Assembly: GCF_008180445.1 (NCBI RefSeq)
Contig: NZ_VTER01000005.1
Span: 1 to 64,000, forward strand
Origin: Bacillus_AB infantis_B
GTDB lineage: Bacteria > Bacillota > Bacilli > Bacillales > Cytobacillaceae
Reading direction: 5' to 3'
Length of the DNA: 64,000 nucleotides
Shown here: positions 27,091 through 34,291 of the stretch, piece by piece
Numbering within the stretch: the first letter of the stretch is position 1
Layout of the letters: each line of letters starts with the position of its first letter
The notes under the pieces: model-generated
Database searches by the model: none
Told to the model about the DNA's origin: nothing
Seen by the model: only the letters and a program-made list of their open reading frames with translations
Program-made: the position numbers and the translations under genes

Positions 27091-27345
27091 TCAGCCGCAG
27101 GTCAGATTCACTTCCTGGTACGACCTTATTACCTCTTCCGTCTGGGTTTCAAACACCCGGTGGATCTCGCGCAATTCTTCTTTCATGCGGTGGATTTCAA
27201 ACTGGACGCTTTCCAGCTCCGTTTCCTCCTGGATAATCTTAAGCTCATGCTCAATTTCCTGGCAGCGTTCCAGTTCTGACTGAAGAAACAGGAGCTTTTC
27301 CATCGTTTTCATCTGTTCAGATACCAGCAGGTCAAAAGTACTCAT
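27091..27345 (-). CDS. ygaB: YgaB-like small coiled-coil protein
   Basis: An 84-aa acidic protein, almost entirely heptad-patterned helix (about residues 8-70), with matching position and general character to B. subtilis YgaB. Function unknown. The ATG at 27345 has GGTG six bases upstream; a GTG three codons earlier (27354) is an alternative. A cysteine lies near the C-terminus (NLTCG). It sits between sspE and ygaC, the same neighbours as in B. subtilis, though an 850-base stretch of repeats and a MITE-like element now separates it from sspE. Confidence 0.8.
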   Translation of the reverse strand: MSTFDLLVSEQMKTMEKLLFLQSELERCQEIEHELKIIQEETELESVQFEIHRMKEELREIHRVFETQTEEVIRSYQEVNLTCG

Positions 27346-27419
27346 ACAGGTCACCGTCCCAATTTCAGATTCTACCTATGTATTTCGGCTTTGCCCTGAT
27401 CATTCCTTTGACTAGTTCT

Positions 27420-27570
27420 GCTGATTGAAAGGAAGTTTTGTCGAATAGGGAAAAGCGGAAGCGCTTTGCCCACCCCCGACAAGTGCACCTCGAGGGGGCA
27501 GGCGCTGCAGCTGGACAATGTCCGAAGCCGGGATCGGCCCTCTAAACTTTTTCAAAAGCGCTTTATAATT
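27420..27570. repeat. Degenerate GC-rich dispersed element
   Basis: This segment contains GAAGCGCTTTGCCCACCCCC, GAGGGGGCAGGCGCTGCAGC and GCTGGACAATG, and can fold on GCGC...GCGC and CCCCC...GGGGG arms. It resembles a common Bacillaceae intergenic repeat that pairs a CCCACCCC arm with a GGGGGTGGG arm before AGCTGGAC. A related AGCTGGACAA end appears at 29677-29688. Boundaries are approximate. Any protein read through it would be an accident of this repeat. Confidence 0.45.
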
Positions 27571-27769
27571 CAACATTAGCAAGCCCTCAAAATAAGCGGA
27601 GATTCTACGGTTAAGCTGCTGAATATAGTACGGATGGGTATAAATTAGGGGAAAATTTCCGGTTAAGTGGAGCAAAGTTGCCCATTTTCCTGTTTTTTGA
27701 GTCGATAGACGGAATTTCTCCGTCTATTTGAGCAATTTTTAGAGTTCTTTTGAGAATAGGGGGAATTTC
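27571..27769. repeat. AT-rich degenerate repeat with a palindrome
   Basis: A non-coding stretch that includes a perfect 9-bp stem, ATAGACGGA (27705-27713) and TCCGTCTAT (27719-27727), without a T run. The text around it (CGGTTAAGTGGAGCAAAGTT and similar) has the look of a dispersed Bacillaceae intergenic sequence rather than a gene. No ribosome binding site or conserved protein is seen on either strand. Confidence 0.35.
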
Positions 27770-28032
27770 GAGACTGTCGATTAATTAAAATGTGAAACTT
27801 TCACTTGACCACACTGAAGCTCAACTGCTACTTTAATGCACTAGAGAGTCAAGATCGTTTATAAAAATCCCCTTTGAGACGCATTTAAATCGATTTTAAG
27901 ACTGTTAAGGCTAAATAAGGGGTCAAGATACTCTGGGCAATGCTAAATTGAGCAATGAAACCTAACGAAATTTTAAATTTTATCGGTCTAAAATATGGGG
28001 GCATTTTTTAAAAGTAGTTAATCGACAGTCTC
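27770..28032. mobile_element. MITE-like element, 263 bp, with TIRs and target duplication
   Basis: The element begins GAGACTGTCGATTAA (27770-27784) and ends with the perfect inverse TTAATCGACAGTCTC (28018-28032). It is flanked on both sides by ATTTC (27765-27769 and 28033-28037), a 5-bp target-site duplication. The AT-rich interior has no open frame of note and no transposase fragment that I can recognise. This is the structure of a non-autonomous miniature inverted-repeat transposable element moved by a transposase encoded elsewhere. It lies between ygaB and sspE. Confidence 0.85.
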
Positions 28033-28147
28033 ATTTCTCCTCTTATTTTTCAATCTAAAAAACTGACTCCCTCATCCAGGTCCGGGAAGGTTGGCTTTCC
28101 GGGAGGGTATGGCACTTAAATAACAGCAGTCAATGCGAAAAGAGCAA

Positions 28148-28187
28148 AATAAAAAGAAGGCACTCTTTGCGGATAAAAGAGTGCCTT
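28148..28187 (-). terminator. Terminator of sspE
   Basis: On the minus strand AAGGCACTCTTT and AAAGAGTGCCTT form a perfect 12-bp stem (28157-28187) followed by CTTTTTATTTTG. It begins ten bases after the sspE stop codon. Confidence 0.93.
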
Positions 28188-28196
28188 CCCGTACCA

Positions 28197-28394
28197 TTAG
28201 CGGCTTTGATTGCCAGCGTTTTGACCTTTGCGGGCTTCAGCCTGCTGGTTTTGCTGACGTACTTCTTGAGCGTTTGTTTCGCTAGCGAACTCAGTGCCGT
28301 ATTGACCTTGCTGGCCTTGAGAAGCTTGAGCGTTTTGCTGGCGCACTTCCTGGATGTTAGTGCCAGCTTGAGTTTGGTTTTGTCTGTTTGCCAT
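28197..28394 (-). CDS. sspE: Gamma-type small acid-soluble spore protein
   Basis: A 65-aa Gln/Asn-rich protein of the spore core, an amino-acid store degraded by the GPR protease at germination. It shows the internal duplication of gamma SASPs: NIQEVRQQNAQ near residue 13 and NAQEVRQQNQQ near residue 41. One GPR site of the TEFASET type separates the halves (about residues 34-40). GGAGGTG precedes the ATG. Two repeats rather than three makes it shorter than the 84-aa B. subtilis SspE. Expression should be forespore-specific (sigma-G), but I could not place a clear sigma-G promoter. Confidence 0.95.
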   Translation of the reverse strand: MANRQNQTQAGTNIQEVRQQNAQASQGQQGQYGTEFASETNAQEVRQQNQQAEARKGQNAGNQSR

Positions 28395-28481
28395 TGTTAA
28401 TCACCTCCACGACTATTAATTTAACCAGCCGCAGAGAAAATATCCTTTAATTTTCAGGAAAAAAATTCTAATTTAATCTTG

Positions 28482-29231
28482 TTAAACGAGCAGGGAGATT
28501 CCTCCGTCGACTATGATGGTCTGCCCCCTGATCATGCCTGATTTATCGGACAGCAGGAACATGACTGCGTTGACCATATCTTCAATCTCAACCATCCGCC
28601 CTGCCGGAGTCTTTTCCCTTGCCTCAGATAAAAGCTCTTCCCTGTTCGGAAAATGCTTCAATGCCTCTGTGTCGACTGCACCACCGGAGACTGCGTTGAC
28701 AGCGATATTCATCGGCGCGAGCTCAACAGCCAGGTAGCGGGTTAATGCTTCCAGTGCCGCCTTTGAAACACCAACTGTTGTATAGTTTTCCAGATAGCGG
28801 ATCGAGCCGAGCGAACTGATGCTGACAATCTTGCCGCCACCGCTCTCCTCCATCAATTTGGCTGCTTCCTGTGCGCAGAACAGCAGGGCCTTGCTGTTGA
28901 TGTTCATCGTCCAGTCCCAATGGCTTTCTTCAAGCTCCATGGCAGGGCGAAGGACACCGGATGCCGCATTATTCACAAAAACATCCAGCCGGCCGAATTC
29001 ATTCCTGATTTCCTGGAAAAGACCCTTAATTTTCTCTACATCACCAACATTGGCCCTGACGATCAGAGCTTTTCTGCCAAGCGCTTCAACTTGTTCTGCC
29101 GTTTCCTGCGCAGACTTTTTGCTCCTGGCATAATTGATGACAATATCATATCCTTCCTTGGCAAGGGAAATGGCAGTCGCCTTCCCAATGCCCCGGCTGC
29201 TTCCTGTTACAAGTGCTACTTTTTGTGTCAT
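28482..29231 (-). CDS. fabL: Enoyl-[acyl-carrier-protein] reductase FabL (NADPH)
   Basis: A 249-aa short-chain dehydrogenase that performs the last step of each fatty-acid elongation cycle. The cofactor loop TGSSRGIG is at residues 10-17, NNAASGVLRP at 87-96, and the catalytic pair is Tyr150 and Lys157 (YTTVGVSK). The Y-x6-K spacing is characteristic of enoyl reductases rather than the Y-x3-K of other short-chain dehydrogenases. It follows B. subtilis FabL almost residue for residue. The start MTQKVALVTG at 29231 is used because the upstream extension lacks a binding site; AAGGAA lies nine bases before the ATG. It is next to sspE as in B. subtilis. Confidence 0.95.
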   Translation of the reverse strand: MTQKVALVTGSSRGIGKATAISLAKEGYDIVINYARSKKSAQETAEQVEALGRKALIVRANVGDVEKIKGLFQEIRNEFGRLDVFVNNAASGVLRPAMELEESHWDWTMNINSKALLFCAQEAAKLMEESGGGKIVSISSLGSIRYLENYTTVGVSKAALEALTRYLAVELAPMNIAVNAVSGGAVDTEALKHFPNREELLSEAREKTPAGRMVEIEDMVNAVMFLLSDKSGMIRGQTIIVDGGISLLV

Positions 29232-29349
29232 GAATCGTAATTCCTTTCCTGTTTCATTTGTCTTCATTTTATCTTTTCCATGTATATCTGGCAAACAGGA
29301 TTATAACACTATTCTTAAACAACAGGCTCAAAGAGAAAGGAATGAAAGT

Positions 29350-29574
29350 ATGTACGTCGGAAGGGATATGACTGAACTAACCATGGTGAAAAAGACGGAA
29401 TGGAAGGACAGCGAACTGGCCTTCTTCCATCATTCCATGCAGCAGGTAGTTCCCTACCTCAATGCAGAGGGACAAACCATCCACCGTGAAATCATAGAAG
29501 AAATCGAAAACCGCGGCGGCCTTAAAAGGCAGGAAGCTGACTATACACATGGCACACGGGTCAGTTACGAGTAG
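29350..29574 (+). CDS. yfhS: YfhS-like small protein
   Basis: A 74-aa charged, soluble protein beginning MYVGRDMTELTMVKK, matching in size, sequence character and position the B. subtilis YfhS that sits between fabL and mutY. Function unknown. AAGGAA lies seven bases before the ATG. It is divergent from fabL with about 120 bases between the start codons, in which both promoters must lie. The C-terminal half is helical and rich in Glu and Arg. Confidence 0.8.
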   Translation: MYVGRDMTELTMVKKTEWKDSELAFFHHSMQQVVPYLNAEGQTIHREIIEEIENRGGLKRQEADYTHGTRVSYE

Positions 29575-29576
29575 AA

Positions 29577-29710
29577 ATGCGGAAAAGCCAGGTTCAATAG
29601 AGGAACGCGGACTAAGAGCGCCACGTCCTGTGGCAGCGTCCGCATGACCCACACCCTGTGGGCCTCATGCATAAGCTTTGGAGCTGGACAAGTAGAAAAA
29701 CCCTTCTAAT
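29577..29710. repeat. GC-rich multi-hairpin dispersed element
   Basis: GCGGAC (29606) pairs with GTCCGC (29638), enclosing a GCCAC/GTGGC hairpin, and a CCCAC/GTGGG hairpin follows. The segment ends in GGAGCTGGACAAGTAG, similar to the AGCTGGACAATG end of the 27420-27570 element. It resembles a degraded copy of a Bacillaceae intergenic repeat; edges are approximate. Confidence 0.4.
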
Positions 29711-29713
29711 TCA

Positions 29714-29744
29714 CAAAAAAACAGCAGGGCTTCCCCCTGCTGTT
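29714..29744 (-). terminator. Terminator of mutY
   Basis: On the minus strand AACAGCAGGG and CCCTGCTGTT form a stem followed by TTTTTTTG. It starts directly at the mutY stop codon. Confidence 0.93.
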
Positions 29745-30842
29745 CTATTTATGCTCCTGCACCTGCTTGAGCATTTTCTGATGGGAAACCGGGAAGGCAA
29801 ATTCCTTCAGCTCTTCTTCGGTCACAAGCTTCAGATCGCTCCGTTCTTCTTCCAGGGAAAGCAGTGTCCCTTTATAAACATGGATATGCCATGTTAGGTG
29901 GGTGAATACATGGTCGATCTGTCCTGTCATCTCAGCTGTTTCTATTATGGCGCCATACTGCTCTTTGATCAGTTCTGCCAGCTGATCTTTTTCATGCAGG
30001 AAAGCAAGGCTGATTTCAGTATTGGGAAACTCCCACAGATTGGCCAGCAGGCCCTTTTCAGGCCTTTTCCTGATGAGGTATCTGCCCTCTCTGTCCCGAA
30101 GCACGACAGCGGCAATCTGGACGTCCTTCTGCTTTTTGTTCTTCGTCTTTATCGGCAGTTCACTCTGCTTGCCTTCATAAAAAGCATGGCAATGCTCCCT
30201 GACAGGGCACAGCAGACAGGATGGCGACGTCGGTGTGCAGATCAGTGCACCCAATTCCATGAGTGCCTGGTTGAAGAATGATGGGTTTTCGTGTGAAATG
30301 AGCTCCCGCACCGCCTCTTCAAAAATTTTGCGGGTTGCAGGCTTTGCAATATCCTCCCAGATGGAGAGAATCCTTGACAGCACCCTCATTACATTGCCGT
30401 CGACGGCCGGCTCAGGAATGCCGTAGGCTATGCTCAAAATGGCCCCTGCCGTATAAGGGCCGACCCCTTTTAATGAGGAAATTTCCTTCGGATTATCAGG
30501 AACCTTGCCGCCGTAATGTTCGTAAACCTCCCTTACAGCTGCCTGCAGGTTCCGGGCCCTGGAATAATAGCCAAGCCCCTCCCACGCCTTCAGTACCTTG
30601 TCTTCCTCAGCCTCTGCAAGCGCCTCGATTGTCGGAAATTGTTCGATGAACCGGTTGAAATATGGAATGACTGTGTCGACCCTTGTCTGCTGGAGCATGA
30701 TTTCCGATACCCATACCTTATAGGGATCCTGATCCTGCCTCCATGGCAGTGTCCGCTGTTCCTGTTCAAACCAGCCGATCAGGTCCTGGCGGAAGGTTTC
30801 TTTATCAAATGCATCTAAGTTGGCTAATGCTGTTTTTTTCAA
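29745..30842 (-). CDS. mutY: A/G-specific adenine DNA glycosylase MutY
   Basis: A 365-aa base-excision repair enzyme that removes adenine opposite 8-oxoguanine. It holds the helix-hairpin-helix motif LKGVGPYTAGAI with the catalytic aspartate nearby (PAVDGNVMRV), a 4Fe-4S loop with four cysteines spaced C-x6-C-x2-C-x5-C (CTPTSPSCLLCPVREHC), and a C-terminal NUDIX-like domain for 8-oxoG recognition. The start is TTG (30840-30842), seven bases after GGAGG. In B. subtilis this gene is yfhQ/mutY and has the same neighbours, yfhP and yfhS. Confidence 0.96.
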   Translation of the reverse strand: MKKTALANLDAFDKETFRQDLIGWFEQEQRTLPWRQDQDPYKVWVSEIMLQQTRVDTVIPYFNRFIEQFPTIEALAEAEEDKVLKAWEGLGYYSRARNLQAAVREVYEHYGGKVPDNPKEISSLKGVGPYTAGAILSIAYGIPEPAVDGNVMRVLSRILSIWEDIAKPATRKIFEEAVRELISHENPSFFNQALMELGALICTPTSPSCLLCPVREHCHAFYEGKQSELPIKTKNKKQKDVQIAAVVLRDREGRYLIRKRPEKGLLANLWEFPNTEISLAFLHEKDQLAELIKEQYGAIIETAEMTGQIDHVFTHLTWHIHVYKGTLLSLEEERSDLKLVTEEELKEFAFPVSHQKMLKQVQEHK

Positions 30843-30890
30843 TTTTGATCCTCCGGATGTTAAACTTCCATGAAATATGGGAATATAATA

Positions 30891-31208
30891 TTAAAGTTTC
30901 TTTTTCAAAGCCCAGAATCGGATTTCTTCGAGACCGCCGGGTATGAAGCTGTCCAGGCAGCCGAATGCAGAGTGCCCGCATGAGCTTCTCAGCTTTTTCA
31001 GCGCGAAATAATGGGCTTCTGTCGGCAGTGAGCAGGTTTCCGTAACGAACGAAGGCTCATGTTCAGCCCCAGAGTAGACAAACGAAATGTCAGCTGCTTC
31101 ATACACAGGGAGAAGCGCTGCGATTTTTTCGATAGTGCTTTTAAAGAGATTCAAATCTGCTGGATGGACTTCGTACTGCAAAAACATCTGGACTTCATGC
31201 TTCATCAT
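30891..31208 (-). CDS. Hypothetical protein between mutY and yfhP
   Basis: A 105-aa soluble protein that I do not recognise. It starts MMKHEVQMFLQYEVHP with two ATG codons in a row (31208 and 31205); GGAG lies 11 bases before the first. It has four cysteines and no membrane segment or signal peptide. The sequence alternates predicted strands and helices and has the composition of a real protein. It lies 49 bases upstream of mutY on the same strand, so the two could be co-transcribed. It has no counterpart in the B. subtilis mutY-yfhP interval as I know it. Confidence 0.65.
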   Translation of the reverse strand: MMKHEVQMFLQYEVHPADLNLFKSTIEKIAALLPVYEAADISFVYSGAEHEPSFVTETCSLPTEAHYFALKKLRSSCGHSAFGCLDSFIPGGLEEIRFWALKKKL

Positions 31209-31324
31209 TATATTGGCAGCTCCTTTAACGTAAACCATTAATGGCTTTGATGACAAGCTTTTTACTGATAAAATACAGAAACAGCGCAACTTCAGATTAT
31301 TCCATGGAAGGAGGTTCTTTCCTC

Positions 31325-32305
31325 TTGGATACAGGCACACATGTAGTCATGGGCTTTGCACTCGGCGGGCTTGCCACTCTGGACCCCGTCGTAGCAGATA
31401 GTACAGCAACAGCGACGAGCGTCATGATCGGGGCGCTCATCGGCTCTCAGGCCCCTGACATTGATACAGTATTAAAGCTTAGAAACAATGCAGTCTATAT
31501 TAGGAATCACAGGGGAATCACGCACAGCATCCCGGCTGTCATCCTGTGGCCGCTTGCAATCCTTGCGGTCATTTATCCATTCTTCCCTGAAGCAAATTTG
31601 CTTCACCTATGGATTTGGACATTTGGGGCCGTATTCCTCCATGTTTTTGTCGACATATTTAACTCTTATGGGACACAGGCTTTAAGGCCTTTTTCTTCCA
31701 AATGGGTTGCACTTGGGACCATCAATACATTTGACCCGTTCATTTTCGGCATCCATGTTGCCGGTTTGTTCATATGGATACTGGGTGCACATCCCGGCTA
31801 TACATTCCTGGCGATCTATGCCGTACTGATTGCATACTATATCATTCGGTTTCTTGCCCAGCGGGCCGTCCTGAAAGCAGTAAAGGCCATTATTCCTGAC
31901 AGTACGGAAATCATCATCGCCCCGACCATGAAATTCCATCAGTGGAGGCTTGCCATCATGACTGAACATCAGTTCTTTGTCGGCCGGGCCAATAATGGGC
32001 ATATCGATATCCTGGATCAGTTCAACAGGGTGCCGGTACCTCAGACTCCTGTGCTGGAAGCTGCCAAAAAGGATAAAAATTTGTCGGCATTTCTTTCCTT
32101 CTCCCCTGTATACAGGTGGGAGGTAGAAGATCTCGAGGAATCATTCGAAGTCCGGTTCATTGATCTCAGATACCGCAGCAACGGACATTACCCATTCGTT
32201 GCCGTCGTTCAGCTGGACAATGACCTGAATATCATTTCTTCTTATACAGGGTGGATTTTCAGTGAGGAAAAGCTGCGGAAGAAGCTCGATATTATACCAA
32301 ATTAA
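31325..32305 (+). CDS. yfhP: YfhP, membrane-bound metal-dependent hydrolase family
   Basis: A 326-aa membrane protein of the YdjM/DUF457 family. Conserved acidic and histidine residues typical of the family are seen in SQAPDIDTVLKL, NHRGITHS and FVDIFNSYGTQ, with about five hydrophobic segments between residues 50 and 190 and a soluble C-terminal domain. In B. subtilis YfhP is described as a regulator of the neighbouring genes; the enzymatic role is not established. The start is TTG (31325-31327), ten bases after GGAGG, giving LDTGTHVVMG in line with the family start; the open frame extends 28 codons further without support. Confidence 0.9.
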   Translation: MDTGTHVVMGFALGGLATLDPVVADSTATATSVMIGALIGSQAPDIDTVLKLRNNAVYIRNHRGITHSIPAVILWPLAILAVIYPFFPEANLLHLWIWTFGAVFLHVFVDIFNSYGTQALRPFSSKWVALGTINTFDPFIFGIHVAGLFIWILGAHPGYTFLAIYAVLIAYYIIRFLAQRAVLKAVKAIIPDSTEIIIAPTMKFHQWRLAIMTEHQFFVGRANNGHIDILDQFNRVPVPQTPVLEAAKKDKNLSAFLSFSPVYRWEVEDLEESFEVRFIDLRYRSNGHYPFVAVVQLDNDLNIISSYTGWIFSEEKLRKKLDIIPN

Positions 32306-32333
32306 AAAAGATGGCATTTTTGCCATCTTTTTT
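32304..32333. terminator. Bidirectional terminator between yfhP and yfhJ
   Basis: AAAAAAGATGGC (32304-32315) and GCCATCTTTTTT (32322-32333) form a perfect 12-bp stem with A and T runs on either side. It overlaps the last bases of yfhP and of the convergent yfhJ. Confidence 0.93.
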
Positions 32334-32607
32334 AATGGAGATTTTTATTATCCGTTTCCCCGCCAAGCAGATCTTTATATTTAGGATTGCTGGCAACAAA
32401 GTCATGAAGCCTTGCACCGTAGTTTTCAATCCACTGCCTGACAATACTGTCTGTCATCTGGCTTCCTTTATACTCATAGCCCGCTTTTGCACGGGTTGTT
32501 TCAAAATCATCCCACAAAAGCTCTACCCATGTCCGGGCCTGGTCGTAGGAAAGGTTGCCGTTTTTCTCCATGAGAAGCTCAACCAGTCTTTCTTGTGTTT
32601 CAAACAT
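32332..32607 (-). CDS. yfhJ: YfhJ, WVELL-domain protein
   Basis: A 91-aa soluble protein with the WVELLWDDFETTRAKAG motif (about residues 27-43) that defines the WVELL family, including B. subtilis YfhJ. Function unknown. The start MFETQERLVELL at 32607 is chosen because AGAGGTG lies six bases upstream and it matches the family length; the open frame runs 23 codons further into the divergent sspK promoter. It is divergent from sspK, as expected from the B. subtilis order yfhH-yfhJ-sspK. Confidence 0.92.
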   Translation of the reverse strand: MFETQERLVELLMEKNGNLSYDQARTWVELLWDDFETTRAKAGYEYKGSQMTDSIVRQWIENYGARLHDFVASNPKYKDLLGGETDNKNLH

Positions 32608-32649
32608 AGACAGCACCTCTTTGCCAAATATTATTGTTATTGCAATTCG

Positions 32650-32680
32650 TTCATAAGCCTGCTTTTTTAAACACATACTA
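32650..32680 (+). promoter_or_regulatory. Sigma-G-type promoter of sspK
   Basis: TTCATA (32650-32655), an 18-base spacer and CATACTA (32674-32680) match the forespore sigma-G consensus, with a perfect -10 element. It lies 57 bases ahead of the sspK start codon. Confidence 0.75.
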
Positions 32681-32736
32681 TTCTTGCGCTCTAATCAAGG
32701 CAGCACGCGCAAGCAAACCTCGAGGAGGGGAAACGA

Positions 32737-32910
32737 ATGCGGAACAAAGCAAAGAATTTCCCAAATCAGAATCATAACAAGTTTGAAGGCGAACCGCGCG
32801 CGAAAGCAGAATATGCTTCAAAACGCGCAGACGGGTCAATCAATACCCATCCGCAGGAACGCATGCGGGCGTCATCAAACCGTACAGATGATACACCTGA
32901 ATTATTTTAA
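32737..32910 (+). CDS. sspK: Small acid-soluble spore protein K
   Basis: A 57-aa minor spore protein. The core GEPRAKAEYASKRADGSINT followed by HPQERMRAS is nearly identical to B. subtilis SspK. It is seven residues longer at the C-terminus (NRTDDTPELF). GAGGAGGGG lies seven bases upstream of the ATG. A sigma-G-type promoter precedes it, so it should be made in the forespore. The next gene, ypzG-like, begins 22 bases after its stop codon and may share the transcript. Confidence 0.95.
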   Translation: MRNKAKNFPNQNHNKFEGEPRAKAEYASKRADGSINTHPQERMRASSNRTDDTPELF

Positions 32911-32932
32911 CCAATAATGAGGAGGTTTGATT

Positions 32933-33091
32933 ATGGGAAACTCTAAAAAGTTTTTTGATAACAATCCTTATTCCAGTCCGTTTACTGGTCCCTTTTACCG
33001 GCCGAAGCATGCACATGCCCAGGTAAATGGGCAGACCCAGCAATCGCAGGACCTCATTATCCTGAAAAGGCAAACAAGGAAACAGGCCTAG
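32933..33091 (+). CDS. YpzG-like small protein
   Basis: A 52-aa protein beginning MGNSKKFFDNNPYSSPF and containing HAHAQVNGQTQQSQDLIIL, the signature of the YpzG family of small Bacillaceae proteins. Function unknown; the company of sspK and the composition suggest a spore role, which is inference. GAGGAGG lies seven bases before the ATG. It follows sspK by 22 bases and ends just before a terminator shared with yfhH. In B. subtilis ypzG lies elsewhere, so this placement after sspK is a local feature. Confidence 0.88.
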   Translation: MGNSKKFFDNNPYSSPFTGPFYRPKHAHAQVNGQTQQSQDLIILKRQTRKQA

Positions 33092-33098
33092 CCTGCAG

Positions 33099-33129
33099 GA
33101 AAATCAGAGCTCTCCGCTCTGGTTTTCCT
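33099..33129. terminator. Bidirectional terminator between ypzG-like gene and yfhH
   Basis: AAATCAGAGC, a TCTCC loop and GCTCTGGTTTT form a stem with A and T runs on both sides. It overlaps the end of the convergent yfhH gene. Confidence 0.8.
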
Positions 33130-33448
33130 TTAATTCCTTCAGCATGCTAATCGGAAGCGCCTCTTCCTCTTTTCCGCCATGCAGCCTGAAGCCCCAGGCG
33201 AACACACCATTCAAATAATCTATTTTGAAATATGACCCGGGATCGCCATCCACTTCATAAATCTCCCCTGCTTTAAAGTCCTTCGGATCAAGAAGATATG
33301 CTTTGGCCATGACGGCTTTTCTCTCGAGGACAGCAAATTCACTGAGCATGCCCATTTGTTCAGCCTTTCTCGCCTGTTCATGCAAGCTGGCGATTTCCTG
33401 CTGCAGTTCGTACTGGGAAAGCTGACTGTATCTTTTCTCCTGCGCCAT
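33104..33448 (-). CDS. yfhH: YfhH, DUF1811 family
   Basis: A 114-aa soluble protein of the YfhH/DUF1811 family, with a helical N-terminal half containing KAEQMGMLSEFAVLERK and a strand-rich C-terminal half (GEIYEVDGDPGSYFKIDYLNG). Function unknown. The start MAQEKRYSQLS at 33448 has GGATGG six bases upstream and matches the B. subtilis protein; the open frame upstream is antisense to the neighbouring dehydrogenase gene. It is divergent from that dehydrogenase gene, with about 118 bases between the starts. Confidence 0.92.
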   Translation of the reverse strand: MAQEKRYSQLSQYELQQEIASLHEQARKAEQMGMLSEFAVLERKAVMAKAYLLDPKDFKAGEIYEVDGDPGSYFKIDYLNGVFAWGFRLHGGKEEEALPISMLKELKENQSGEL

Positions 33449-33566
33449 TATAATCCATCCTTTTTTATTCCTGTGTCCGGCCTGCCGGAGGAAAACTTCA
33501 TCTTTTTTTAGTATAGTGAAAAGAGCTGTATAAATAAAGGACTTTACCCTTGAAGGAGGACTCAAC

Positions 33567-34241
33567 ATGCAATCAGTTATCATCACCGGCGCGGGCACCG
33601 GCCTTGGAAGGGAGCTGGCCCTTAAATATGCCGGCCTGGGTTTCCATATCATACTATCCGGAAGGCGTGAAGCAGCTCTCCAGGAAACGAAAGAAGCAAT
33701 CTTCAGCCTGGGGGGAAAGGCGGATATCCTGACTCTCGATATCAGCAAGCCGGCTGAAGTAAAGGAGAAATCTGCGGGGCTGGCAGAGCAATTTGATTTG
33801 TACGGTGTGATCAACAATGCCGGCGTGGGGCATTTCGGTCCGTTTGAAGACCTGAAGGACGAAGAGCTCCATGATATGCTCTCGGTCAATCTGATGGGCA
33901 CCATCTATATGGCACAGGCACTCCTCCCGGCCATCAAGCAGAAGGAGGGAAGCTTCCTTATGAATATCATTTCAACTGCCGGGCTGCGCGGCAAAGCAAA
34001 TGAAGCTGCATACTGTGCCAGCAAATTCGCGGCCCGGGGCTTTACTGAAAGCCTGCAGAAAGAATACGAAAACGATCCGGTCCTGATCCAGGCTGTGTAT
34101 ATGGGCGGCATGGACACCCCATTTTGGGATCATAACAACTATATTTCAGACCGCTCACGCCTCCGCTCACCTGCTGAGGCAGCCGGCATAATTACCGAGA
34201 ACCGTTCTGAAGAGAAGATTGTGATTGAATCCGGAAAATGA
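33567..34241 (+). CDS. Short-chain dehydrogenase/reductase
   Basis: A 224-aa classical SDR enzyme. The cofactor motif TGAGTGLG is near residues 7-14, NNAG near 88-91, Ser in NIISTAG and the catalytic Tyr-x3-Lys in AAYCASKFA. Replacement of an acidic residue after the second strand by SGRRE suggests NADPH preference. The substrate is unknown. GGAGG lies seven bases before the ATG. It occupies the place where B. subtilis has the MFS gene yfhI, between yfhH and recX. Confidence 0.9.
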   Translation: MQSVIITGAGTGLGRELALKYAGLGFHIILSGRREAALQETKEAIFSLGGKADILTLDISKPAEVKEKSAGLAEQFDLYGVINNAGVGHFGPFEDLKDEELHDMLSVNLMGTIYMAQALLPAIKQKEGSFLMNIISTAGLRGKANEAAYCASKFAARGFTESLQKEYENDPVLIQAVYMGGMDTPFWDHNNYISDRSRLRSPAEAAGIITENRSEEKIVIESGK

Positions 34242-34253
34242 TTGGATGCAGAA

Positions 34254-34288
34254 CAAAAAAACAGGCAGCGCAAATACCCGCTGCCTGT
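34254..34288 (-). terminator. Terminator of recX
   Basis: On the minus strand ACAGGCAGCG and CGCTGCCTGT form a perfect 10-bp stem followed by seven T residues. It begins just after the recX stop codon and may also act weakly on the convergent dehydrogenase transcript. Confidence 0.92.
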
Positions 34289-34291
34289 CTT

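Noticed and set aside
27412..27675. 87-aa minus-strand frame
   Set aside because: It lies in degenerate repeat sequence, has no ribosome binding site and no recognisable family.
28167..28400. 77-aa hydrophobic plus-strand frame
   Set aside because: It is antisense to the sspE gene.
32277..32340. Overlap of yfhP and yfhJ as a conflict
   Set aside because: The four-base convergent overlap at 32332-32305 is only apparent: yfhP ends at 32305 and yfhJ at 32332, and the shared terminator lies between.
33449..33904. N-terminal extension of yfhH
   Set aside because: The extension is antisense to the dehydrogenase gene, while MAQEKRYSQ has its own binding site and matches family length.
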